From an uncultured Eubacteriales bacterium (GTDB taxonomy: Bacteria; Bacillota; Clostridia; Christensenellales; Borkfalkiaceae): a DNA stretch of 17,015 nt. Location of the stretch: assembly GCA_900548285.1 (NCBI GenBank), contig URKE01000045.1, forward strand, positions 1-17,015. Direction: 5' to 3'. The notes beneath the pieces were generated by a model. The model saw only the letters and a program-made list of their open reading frames with translations, ran no database searches and had not been told where the DNA came from. Shown piece after piece: positions 1 through 6,820 of this stretch. Numbering within the stretch: the first letter of the stretch is position 1; every line of letters starts with the position of its first letter. The position numbers were made by a program, and so were the translations under genes.

Positions 1-210
1 CAATAATACCGGCGTCAGCCAGAAAAAGAATTTCCGAAAGCCTCGCTCGTAATAGATTTCTTCTTTCGCTTTATCCACCTCTTTTTCGAGACTTTGCACC
101 TTTTTCGTAAGTTCTTTCGTGTGAGCATCGATTACTTCGGCGGCATCGTCCGCGGCAAGCGCGATTCTCTCTTTTAATAACTCTGTCGCCTCGTCAGTCG
201 CCTTTGCCAT
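1..210 (-). CDS. Partial coiled-coil and membrane protein of the mobilization module
   Basis: The gene starts at the ATG at 210 and runs off the left edge, so only 70 N-terminal residues are visible and the C terminus is missing. Residues 1-55 are rich in Glu, Lys and Ala with no proline, as in a long amphipathic helix or coiled coil. They are followed by a hydrophobic stretch (FFFWLTPVLL, 61-70) that looks like the start of a membrane segment. The start lies inside the 3' end of the relaxase gene (17-base overlap), which implies translational coupling. Small coiled-coil membrane proteins often follow relaxase genes in Gram-positive mobilizable elements, so a role in relaxosome anchoring is possible but is inference. 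I do not recognise a named family. Confidence 0.7.
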   Translation of the reverse strand, partial: MAKATDEATELLKERIALAADDAAEVIDAHTKELTKKVQSLEKEVDKAKEEIYYERGFRKFFFWLTPVLL

Positions 211-1336
211 AGTTGTACTTACTTGCCGCTGTATTTCCGTTACCGTTTCCGTTATCCTTTGAAGCGTTATCCGCAGGCTCGACAGCAAGTTCCGATTGTC
301 CTCTTTCATATCTTTCGTCAGCTGCTCTACGTCTTCTTTCAGCCTCCTCACGAGCGCGTCGTTCGTCCATTCTACGCTCCTCACTTGCTGCGTCAAGTCC
401 TCCACCCGCGCATTCAGCCGCGAAATTAAGGCGTTGCATTTCTCGTTCGATACCGCTAAGGCTTGCTCTAATAATGCTTCCCGCGTTTCCGCCGTCAACC
501 GTTTTACCTCTTCGCACAGTTCGATTGCCGACGGATTTTCCCTCAAATCCACTTCTTCGTCCGATATACGCTCCGGACTTCTGCCTGTAATTCTGTTCTC
601 CAATTCTTTTGATTACCTCCGTCTTCGTATAATTTTCTCCGAGTTTCGCCCCTCGAACAGGCTTTTGTTTGTTCGGGTGCAGATAGGAATAATCCTTTCC
701 GTCCCGCGTGATTTTTACGCCGTAACATTCGTCAAGATATTTTTTGAACGCTTCGGGCGATTTCGTTTTCTTTACCGCTTCGGCTATGACTTCGCGCAGT
801 TCTTCTTTCCAACTCGTTCCCCCTTTTAATATAATTTTCTTTTCTGCCGCCGTTCGGCTGTTTTTGCCGCGCTTCCGAAATTCCGTTTCGGTGTACCCGT
901 GTTCTTTTCCGATTCGATTGACTTCGTCTTTCATCGCGGCGTATTCCGCTTTACCGAATTGCAACTTTTTCCCCGTAATCGGATCAACCGCGTTTACGAT
1001 AATGTGGCTGTGAACCGTTTCGGTATCCGTGTGCGTTGCGATCACGCATTCGTAATTTTTGAAAAACGCTTCCGCAACTTCTTCCGCATACGCGTGGGCT
1101 TTTTCGGGCGTTACGTTATCTTTCCGCGCGCAAGATAATTTGAAATGGTAGTATTTCCTTTCGTCGAACTTCTCACCCTTACCGAACCTTTTCGCCGTTT
1201 CTTCAAACTGTTTTGCGTAATCTTCGTCCTCGAATAAATTTTTCGCCGACACAAACGCCGCTTTCTTCGGATCGGTGATATACCTTATCCCGTTTTTCGG
1301 TTTCGCCTTGCTCGCACTACATTTAAAAAGCGGCAT
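194..1336 (-). CDS. MOB-P family relaxase (MobA/VirD2-like)
   Basis: A 380-residue relaxase: the enzyme that nicks one strand at oriT, stays covalently bound through a tyrosine and pilots the strand into a recipient cell. The N-terminal relaxase domain (about 1-170) has a candidate catalytic Tyr19 in GIRYITDPKK, a YYHFKLSC strand near 62-69, and a metal-binding three-histidine motif HTDTETVHSHIIVNAV (His102, His109, His111). The C-terminal third is charged and Glu/Arg-rich (probable helix), ending in an Asn/Gly-rich tail. I chose the ATG at 1336, which shares one base with the TGA stop of the mobC gene (TGATG coupling); a GTG one codon upstream is also possible. Its 3' end overlaps the next gene by 17 bases. 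The residues needed for activity look intact. The oriT is not identified but should lie near or upstream of mobC. Confidence 0.93.
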   Translation of the reverse strand: MPLFKCSASKAKPKNGIRYITDPKKAAFVSAKNLFEDEDYAKQFEETAKRFGKGEKFDERKYYHFKLSCARKDNVTPEKAHAYAEEVAEAFFKNYECVIATHTDTETVHSHIIVNAVDPITGKKLQFGKAEYAAMKDEVNRIGKEHGYTETEFRKRGKNSRTAAEKKIILKGGTSWKEELREVIAEAVKKTKSPEAFKKYLDECYGVKITRDGKDYSYLHPNKQKPVRGAKLGENYTKTEVIKRIGEQNYRQKSGAYIGRRSGFEGKSVGNRTVRRGKTVDGGNAGSIIRASLSGIEREMQRLNFAAECAGGGLDAASEERRMDERRAREEAERRRRAADERYERGQSELAVEPADNASKDNGNGNGNTAASKYNYGKGD

Positions 1337-1650
1337 CACGCACCGCCTGCGGCAACGGAAATTTTACGGTATAATTCCTTCAGGTCGGCGATACAACTTT
1401 TTATTTCGCGCTCTGTATCTATCCCGTAATGATTGTTCCTCACAGCCTGATTCAGATTGTTTCCCTGCCGCTTCAATTCCGCGAGTATCTCGCCGCCGCG
1501 CTCTATTACGATAACGGGTTTGTTTATGATAGCACGAACGATGAATTCGCGCATAGTAAGTCCGCTTGCGGATATTGCTTTGTCGATTAAATTCTTCTCG
1601 TTTTTGTTCGCCCTAAACGTGTAGGCAAACGGTCTCGTTCTGTTTTCTAT
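1336..1650 (-). CDS. mobC: MobC-like relaxosome accessory protein with apparent ATA start
   Basis: A small DNA-binding partner of the relaxase. The C-terminal part, including GNNLNQAVRNNHYG, matches the characteristic 'GNNLNQ' segment of MobC proteins. If translation began at the first ATG (1554) the product would be 72 residues and would lose the N-terminal part of the fold. The same frame continues upstream with convincing protein sequence (NRTRPFAYTFRANKNEKN, then NLIDKAISASGLTMREF) to a TAA at 1672-1674. Between that stop and the ATG there is no ATG, GTG or TTG. The only near-cognate codon suitably spaced from a ribosome site is ATA at 1650, seven bases after GGGAGG (1658-1663). That start gives 104 residues, about usual MobC size. 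The alternatives are a mutated ATG or a sequencing error. The stop TGA overlaps the relaxase ATG. Confidence 0.72.
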   Translation of the reverse strand: MENRTRPFAYTFRANKNEKNLIDKAISASGLTMREFIVRAIINKPVIVIERGGEILAELKRQGNNLNQAVRNNHYGIDTEREIKSCIADLKELYRKISVAAGGA

Positions 1651-1897
1651 AACGTTACCTCCCGTAGTTTTTTAATTAGTTCTATAAATTCCGTTTTACG
1701 GCGGGCGATAAAAATTGTAACATGCCATTATTGCTCCTCCTCGTTCTGATTTTCGGGTATAAAAAAGCCGCCGAAACATTTTACGCTTCAACGACTTTAA
1801 CCGTATCTGACAACTTTTTTGTCCTATGATGGTCAATCATTCTATTTAATTGCTTTTTATTATATTCCTGAAAAATTCTCCGTTTTGCAAACTGATT
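1647..1897 (-). other. Broken coding-like frames upstream of mobC
   Basis: Two short stretches here read like protein but lack a proper full-length start. The frame at 1897-1781 follows a TAA and reads QFAKRRIFQEYNKKQLN and then MIDHHRTKKLSDTVKVVEA to a TAA stop; its only ATG (1840) gives 19 residues and has no clear ribosome site. The frame at 1727-1647 reads HVTIFIARRKTEFIELIKK and ends at a TAG overlapping the ATA start of mobC. A very good ribosome site (AGGAGGAG, 1734-1741) and ATG (1728) precede it in another frame, which stops after ten codons (MACYNFYRPP). A frameshift near the ATG could join them. They may be a decayed small mobilization gene, tiny real peptides, or chance. Confidence 0.25.
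1859..1864 (-). promoter_or_regulatory. Possible -10 box for the mobilization genes
   Basis: The minus strand reads a perfect TATAAT here, in an AT-rich setting about 200 bases upstream of the mobC start. No good -35 box lies at 16-18 bases: the nearest TTGCAA is 20 bases away. It is the best candidate I see for transcription of the mobilization genes in this gap, but a TATAAT is expected by chance in AT-rich DNA. Confidence 0.3.
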
Positions 1898-1930
1898 TTA
1901 TGTTTTTCGTTCGTTATTTTCAAAAGGGTC

Positions 1931-2030
1931 TTAGGGAAATCTTTTCCCTAACGAGGCGACTTATTAAGTCGGTATTTGGCAAGCCAAATACGTTCCTCGC
2001 TATTGCGATAATCAACTATTGCAATATCGT
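1931..2030. repeat. Cluster of palindromes, possible oriT or element boundary
   Basis: Four inverted repeats are packed into about 100 bases. (1) TTAGGGAAA/TTTCCCTAA (1931-1939 and 1943-1951), 9 bp with a 3-base loop. (2) CGACTTA/TAAGTCG around a single T (1957-1971), 7 bp. (3) GTATTTGGC/GCCAAATAC (1972-1991), 9 bp with an AA loop. Repeats 2 and 3 abut and are enclosed by CGAGG (1952-1956) and CCTCG (1995-1999), so the section could extrude as a cloverleaf. (4) CGATA/TATCG (2006-2010 and 2025-2029), around a small ATTGCAAT palindrome. Two copies of GTTTTCAG (2029-2036, 2041-2048) follow. None has a following T-run on either strand, so they are not ordinary terminators. The position between the mobilization genes and the glycan operon suggests an oriT, an attachment region or an element end; which one is inference. 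Confidence 0.65.
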
Positions 2031-2093
2031 TTTCAGGCAAGTTTTCAGCGATTTTTCATTAAAAACCGTGCGTATTTCTGTCTGCGCTTAACT

Positions 2094-3611
2094 TTATTTG
2101 CCGATTCTTTTGAATACGGGAATTACCGTTATCGGCGTATCGATCGAATAGATGCCTTTACGGTATTTTTTTCCCGCCGCGTCTTCCCATATTCCGTCGG
2201 GAATAACCACCTGCCTCGTACTCATGCCTTTTTTCAACTGCGGAGCGACAAGAATATCTTCACCAAGCAAAAATTCGTCGTTCACCGTAGCATAACCGCT
2301 ATGAGGATAAGCATATTCGAGATTTCTTATCATAGGCTCGCCGGAAGCGGCGCAACGCTTTGCCGTCTGTATGATATACTCCGCAAGATCGCTGTGCAAC
2401 CCGACCGCATCGAGACAAATTTTCTGATTGTTTTCGGATAAAACTTTCCACGGCGCACGCGAAAACTGCATCATGGGGAACATTGCCGCCACCTGACAAT
2501 AACGCACGAACAATTCTTCGTCGAAAACAAATCCGTCGCGATGAAAATCCGGAACCATTCCGCCGCCGATCATATCGGGGCAAAGATATTGATAACCGCA
2601 TAAACCCATCGCGATCCCGTCTGGAATCAAAGTGTTCAACCCGTCGTTATCCCAGGAATGATTTTTATCCCGAAGACGATTGACAACGGGAAGCCACCCC
2701 GCGTTAAACCCGGCGCGCAATTCGTTAAACGAATATTTCGCGCCGATTTCTGCCCATATTTTCGCCTGCGTCGAACGCTCCGAACCATCGGAAAACACAA
2801 AATCGTCGTCATAATATTCGGGGTCTGCGGCGTCGAATTTAAAACCGTCTATACCGAAATTGTCCATCAAAGCGGAAGCTTGCTTTTCAAACCACGCCGT
2901 TGCCGTCGGATTCGTCAGGTCAAGCACCGCGCTGTATCCGTTCCACCAATGAGAAATCGCGGTTGTTCCGTCCGATTTTTTTACGAGCGCGCCGAGTTTT
3001 TCCAGTTCGCGGAAAACAGCCGTGTCGGGGCTGACGAACGGGCAACACCACAGCATGACCTTAAAACCCGATCGATGCAATTTATCAATCATTGCTTTCG
3101 GATCGGGAAAGGACGCGGCGTTGAAATTCCAGTCTCCGTATGCCCGACACCAGCAATCGTCGATCATTAAAACTCCTGCCGGATAACCGTGTGAAAGTAT
3201 CCGATCGGCATATTCAAGCACTTTATCCTGCGTGCAATCCCATTCCATTTCTATCCACGTATTATATTGCGGACTCGAAAACATGATCTCGGGAGGAATC
3301 GTATTCTTCCCCGCAGGAGCGAATTTTTTACACATCGACGTGTATGCGCTTTTCAGCGTGTCGCCGTTGCGTTCCACAAAGATATCCTCCCCTTCGACTT
3401 CCATATGGTCGGAAAAGAACTCATATTTAAAAGGTTTATCCGAATATATCGTTCTTCCTCTGTCCGACAATAAAAACGAGGACGCCTGATTTCCTGCGTG
3501 CCACACGCGCAGGTCGCGCGAAAATCCTGCGGAATACGGCATAAAAATGCCGTCGTTGACCGTTCCGCCGAAAAAACGTTCTTCTTCGAGATAATCGATT
3601 GTTAGTTTCAT
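2094..3611 (-). CDS. Glycoside hydrolase family 31 enzyme (alpha-glycosidase)
   Basis: A 505-residue retaining alpha-glycosidase with no signal peptide, so it is predicted cytoplasmic. Numbering from the ATG at 3611, there is an N-terminal beta-sandwich (about 1-105), a catalytic barrel (about 110-425) and a short C-terminal beta domain. The nucleophile is probably Asp260 in DGFKFDAAD and the acid/base probably Asp323 in HSWDNDGLNTLIP; CPDMIGGG follows, as in GH31. The compact form and these motifs resemble the MYORG-like branch of GH31, whose animal member is an alpha-galactosidase, so alpha-galactosidase is a reasonable guess and alpha-glucosidase or alpha-xylosidase remain possible. A TTG at 3623 would add four residues, but the ATG has an AGGAAG ribosome site at the right distance and sits eight bases after the GH3 stop. 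It is the last gene of the operon; I see no convincing terminator after it. Confidence 0.88.
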   Translation of the reverse strand: MKLTIDYLEEERFFGGTVNDGIFMPYSAGFSRDLRVWHAGNQASSFLLSDRGRTIYSDKPFKYEFFSDHMEVEGEDIFVERNGDTLKSAYTSMCKKFAPAGKNTIPPEIMFSSPQYNTWIEMEWDCTQDKVLEYADRILSHGYPAGVLMIDDCWCRAYGDWNFNAASFPDPKAMIDKLHRSGFKVMLWCCPFVSPDTAVFRELEKLGALVKKSDGTTAISHWWNGYSAVLDLTNPTATAWFEKQASALMDNFGIDGFKFDAADPEYYDDDFVFSDGSERSTQAKIWAEIGAKYSFNELRAGFNAGWLPVVNRLRDKNHSWDNDGLNTLIPDGIAMGLCGYQYLCPDMIGGGMVPDFHRDGFVFDEELFVRYCQVAAMFPMMQFSRAPWKVLSENNQKICLDAVGLHSDLAEYIIQTAKRCAASGEPMIRNLEYAYPHSGYATVNDEFLLGEDILVAPQLKKGMSTRQVVIPDGIWEDAAGKKYRKGIYSIDTPITVIPVFKRIGK

Positions 3612-3619
3612 ATTCTTCC

Positions 3620-5599
3620 TCAATACTGTGAAAACTGCTTCTCGTCAGGCAATTTTATTTCCACTTTTTCCTGTAACCTGATATCCGCGCTGCTTGCGCC
3701 GATCAATATCGTAAAAGTTCCGTTTTCCACATAAAATTCATTTAAAACGGGGCTGAAATAGGCAAAATCTCTTTCGGTAAGATTGAACCCGAACGTACAC
3801 GTTTCGCCGACTTCGAGACGTTTTTTCCCGAAAGCGACGAGTTCTTTTCTCGGACGCGTTACCATACTCGCGTCGTCGGCAATATATACCTGCACGATTT
3901 CCGAAGCCACATGCCGACCGACGTTTTTTACGGAAAAAGAGACGTAATAATCAGTCTCGCCGAGTTTTTTCACGTTCAAATCTCCGTATTGAAACGCCGT
4001 ATACGACAGGCCGTAGCCGAACGGATAGGCAGGCGCAATCCCGCTATATTCGTAATACTTATATCCGACGAGAACACCCTCCGGATATCTTTCTGAATAG
4101 CCGTTGCCGCGCCGATCCGCCGTAGCCGTATCTTCAAGGCTTTTCGGGAAAGTTTCGGCAAGTTTTCCGCACGGCGAAACCCTCCCCGAAATCAGATCGG
4201 CCGCCGCTTCGTTTGCGCCCTCGCCGCAATACCCCATATAAAGTATTGCTTTTACCTTTCCTTCGAACGCGGAAACGTCGACGGCGGAACCTGCGTAAAT
4301 AACCACAATCACGTTCGGATTAACCTGCGCGACGTCGAGAATAAGATCTTCCGCCGCAGAATTCAGTTTCAACGAAAAACGATCGGTTTCCTCTTTCTCC
4401 GTAAGCCACGTATTCCCTACGCACACCACGGCGCAATCGTTTTTTGCCGCCGTTTCCACGGCGTAACGTATTCCGAAAGGCGTGAGAATGTTATATCTGA
4501 TCATATAGCCTAAGGCAAAATCCACGTTAAAACCGAGATTTTTCAGACAATCGCATAACGATTGAGAGACCTTGGCGTTTACCCTTGACGATCCGCCGCC
4601 CTGAAATTCGGGATTTTCTGCAAAACCGCCGATCACGGCGATTTTCTTATCCTTGCATACGGGCAGGATATCGTCGTCGTTTTTCAGAAGTACGGCGCTT
4701 TCCTCGGCGGCGCGAACCGCAAGTTCATGCTTTTGTTCCTCCGTCATCGTAACTCTTCTCCGGGAAACCGCAGAACGATATTTTTCCGCAAGTTCGCGAA
4801 GTCTTCCGACGCTTCTGTCGAGGTCTCCTTCGTCGATCAATCCTTTTTCATACCAATCGGCAAGTTGTTTCCCGTAATCGGCGCTATACGGCATCGCAAG
4901 ATCGATGCCCGCTTTAAGCGACTTCGCGCGATGTTTTACCGCGCCCCAATCGGAAACGACAACCCCGTCAAAACCGAATTCTTTGCGAAGAATATCGTTT
5001 AAAAGGTGCTTGTTTTCGGAAGCGTAAACGCCGTTTACGGGATTATAACTGCACATCACCGTCCAGGGCTTTGCTTTCAACGCGATTTCAAACGCGCGGC
5101 AATACGTTTCGCGCAAAGTTCTCTCGTCCATTTCGCTGCTCTGAAAAAAACGATCGTATTCGCGATTGTTTGCGGCGAAATGTTTCAGCGACGTACCTAC
5201 CCCTTTGCTTTGAACGCCTTCGATATAGGCGGCGGCAAGTTTTCCCGCAAGAACTCCGTCCTCGGAAAAATATTCGAAATTTCGTCCGCAAAGCGGCGTG
5301 CGTTTAAGATTCACGCCGGGGCCTAAAATGATCGCAACGTCATGTTTTATGCAATCTTCGGCGATAGCCTGCCCTACGGTGTATACAAGCGACTCGTCGA
5401 AAGAATTGCCGAGCGCGGAAAGCGTAGGATAACAAACCGATTCCGCGGCGATCTGCTCGCCGTCTTTCTCTTCGGTTACAAAACGCAACCCGTGAGGGCC
5501 GTCGGAAACTCTGAGCGACGGAAGTCCGCATACTTCCGCCGTAGACCAATTGTCCCGCCCCGTTACCGCAATTATTTTTTCATTGATTGATTTCTTCAT
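3620..5599 (-). CDS. Glycoside hydrolase family 3 beta-glycosidase
   Basis: A 659-residue enzyme of the beta-glucosidase type, which removes terminal beta-linked sugars with retention. The N-terminal TIM-barrel domain (about 1-275) has the substrate-binding SDGPHG, the KHFAANN motif at 139-145 and the nucleophile Asp217 in GVVVSDWGAV. The alpha/beta sandwich domain (about 295-500) carries TEKEETDR near 400-407, where the acid/base Glu of this family is usually found. A C-terminal fibronectin III-like domain (about 550-650) completes the usual GH3-C-Fn3 layout. No signal peptide is present, so it acts in the cytoplasm on imported oligosaccharides. The ATG at 5599 overlaps the GH37-like gene by 20 bases and lacks its own ribosome site, implying coupled translation. 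Substrate could be a beta-glucoside, beta-xyloside or similar; sequence alone does not decide. Confidence 0.93.
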   Translation of the reverse strand: MKKSINEKIIAVTGRDNWSTAEVCGLPSLRVSDGPHGLRFVTEEKDGEQIAAESVCYPTLSALGNSFDESLVYTVGQAIAEDCIKHDVAIILGPGVNLKRTPLCGRNFEYFSEDGVLAGKLAAAYIEGVQSKGVGTSLKHFAANNREYDRFFQSSEMDERTLRETYCRAFEIALKAKPWTVMCSYNPVNGVYASENKHLLNDILRKEFGFDGVVVSDWGAVKHRAKSLKAGIDLAMPYSADYGKQLADWYEKGLIDEGDLDRSVGRLRELAEKYRSAVSRRRVTMTEEQKHELAVRAAEESAVLLKNDDDILPVCKDKKIAVIGGFAENPEFQGGGSSRVNAKVSQSLCDCLKNLGFNVDFALGYMIRYNILTPFGIRYAVETAAKNDCAVVCVGNTWLTEKEETDRFSLKLNSAAEDLILDVAQVNPNVIVVIYAGSAVDVSAFEGKVKAILYMGYCGEGANEAAADLISGRVSPCGKLAETFPKSLEDTATADRRGNGYSERYPEGVLVGYKYYEYSGIAPAYPFGYGLSYTAFQYGDLNVKKLGETDYYVSFSVKNVGRHVASEIVQVYIADDASMVTRPRKELVAFGKKRLEVGETCTFGFNLTERDFAYFSPVLNEFYVENGTFTILIGASSADIRLQEKVEIKLPDEKQFSQY

Positions 5600-6758
5600 A
5601 AATATCGTTATAAACTCCCGCCGTCCAGCCTAACATTTCCGTTTCCGTATACTCGTTCGCCGTGGCTTTTCCGCCCTTTACCGCATCGTATTTTTCCCAT
5701 AACTTTCCCGTATTTGCAAAGCAATCTTCCACGGTTAAAAGATATTTCTTCCCTATCCGTTCGGCTTCTTCGGGCGCGCCGACCGCTTTGAGCGCGTAAA
5801 ACGCAAACCATACAAGCGGAGCCCACATGTTCGGATATCCCCACTGCCCTGCAAAATCCTCATCCGTTTTTTCGCATGCCGCAATACCATAAGGATATTC
5901 CAATTTTTTCAGAATGCGCAATAAAACGTCTTTATCGTTACTTATCCCCGCCCAGAACGGAAGCATGTCGGCAACGGACGTAACGCAACCGAATTGTCCT
6001 CCGGGAACGGCGTCGGTAAGTTTTTGCCCGTCGAAACAAAAACGATACATCATTTCTTTCCGTTTTTCGGATGCGGCGATATACCCGAAACGTTTTTCCT
6101 TTTCGCCGAATTTCGCAAGCGTCGTTTCGTAACGGTATAACAAGCTGTTAAGATCGACGGCGGCAAATTCGCTGCAACGGAAATCGAATCTCGGTGAAAA
6201 ATCCCACCCCGATTCACATTCGGCAAGAATATTATTTCCTATCGTTTCTCTGTCGGCGTTTTCGAATTTACGTTTCAATCTGACTTCGGCTTCGTCCGCC
6301 ATAAATATTTTTGTCTTTGCGTCTGCGGAATTGCCGTAATGATTCAATCCTCCGGGTAAAACGCGTTCTTTCATCCAGTAATCGTATTCTCGTTCCATAG
6401 CGGACAAAAGAATCGCGGCGTTTTCGCCGTCGATAAACGGAAGCAGATCGCAGACCATAATGCCGAAAACGGGCGGCTGCGTGCGATTGAGCATGCCCGT
6501 CACCGCGGCGTTGGGCATATACCCGTACTTTTGTATCAAGAACGCCATATCGAGAGCATTACGGAGCGCGTCTTCGATTTTTCCGTCGGCTATCAGCCCT
6601 TTATTGATAAAACAAGTATCCCAATAATAAAACTCGTCGAAAATTCCTTCCGCACAAGGCGAATTGTAAGGATACGGCAACGGAATTCCGTCGGCGCGAT
6701 GTCCCTTTTTTCTTAAACTTTTTTCCCAACTATTGCGAATATATTCACGAACCGTCAT
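5580..6758 (-). CDS. Trehalase-family (GH37-like) glycoside hydrolase
   Basis: A 392-residue (alpha/alpha)6-barrel hydrolase resembling family 37. Visible motifs are FDEFYYWDTCF (40-50; compare the trehalase signature PGGRFxExYxWDxY), NRTQPPVFG (91-99), ESGWDFSPRF (182-191, likely catalytic acid Asp186), QWGYPNMWAP (305-314; compare QWDxPxGWxP) and LWEKYD (353-358, candidate catalytic base Glu355). Known bacterial trehalases are about 550 residues, so this is a short, divergent member: signature 1 is only partly kept and signature 2 has Gly in place of Asp. There is no signal peptide. The start at 6758 has a GGGAGA ribosome site. Being in an operon with GH3 and GH31 enzymes, it may cleave an alpha-linked oligosaccharide other than trehalose; that is inference. 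Confidence 0.85.
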   Translation of the reverse strand: MTVREYIRNSWEKSLRKKGHRADGIPLPYPYNSPCAEGIFDEFYYWDTCFINKGLIADGKIEDALRNALDMAFLIQKYGYMPNAAVTGMLNRTQPPVFGIMVCDLLPFIDGENAAILLSAMEREYDYWMKERVLPGGLNHYGNSADAKTKIFMADEAEVRLKRKFENADRETIGNNILAECESGWDFSPRFDFRCSEFAAVDLNSLLYRYETTLAKFGEKEKRFGYIAASEKRKEMMYRFCFDGQKLTDAVPGGQFGCVTSVADMLPFWAGISNDKDVLLRILKKLEYPYGIAACEKTDEDFAGQWGYPNMWAPLVWFAFYALKAVGAPEEAERIGKKYLLTVEDCFANTGKLWEKYDAVKGGKATANEYTETEMLGWTAGVYNDIYEEINQ

Positions 6759-6768
6759 AGTATCTCCC

Positions 6769-6805
6769 GAAAAACGGCGGACTTAGCATATCGTTAAGCC
6801 CGCCG
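6769..6805 (-). terminator. Terminator-like hairpin inside the glycan operon
   Basis: On the minus strand an 11-bp stem (arms 6795-6805 and 6775-6785, one G-T pair) with a 9-base loop is followed by five T residues (6770-6774). It fills the 62-base gap between the BIG2 lipoprotein gene and the GH37-like gene. The short T-run suggests a leaky terminator or a 3' stabilising hairpin. Either would keep the surface and transport genes expressed above the cytoplasmic hydrolases. Confidence 0.6.
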
Positions 6806-6820
6806 CCGTCATCAATTCTT

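Noticed and set aside
1336..1554. MobC taken as a 72-residue protein from its first ATG
   Set aside because: This start cuts away the N-terminal part of the fold and has no ribosome site, whereas the upstream extension is protein-like and follows GGGAGG.
1931..1951. The 9-bp TTAGGGAAA hairpin as a terminator for the GH31 gene
   Set aside because: It is about 140 bases downstream and is not followed by a T-run on the minus strand.
1819..2091. A 90-codon plus-strand frame across the palindrome array
   Set aside because: It starts at TTG without a ribosome site, runs through the inverted repeats and has low-complexity hydrophobic composition, so I treat it as chance.
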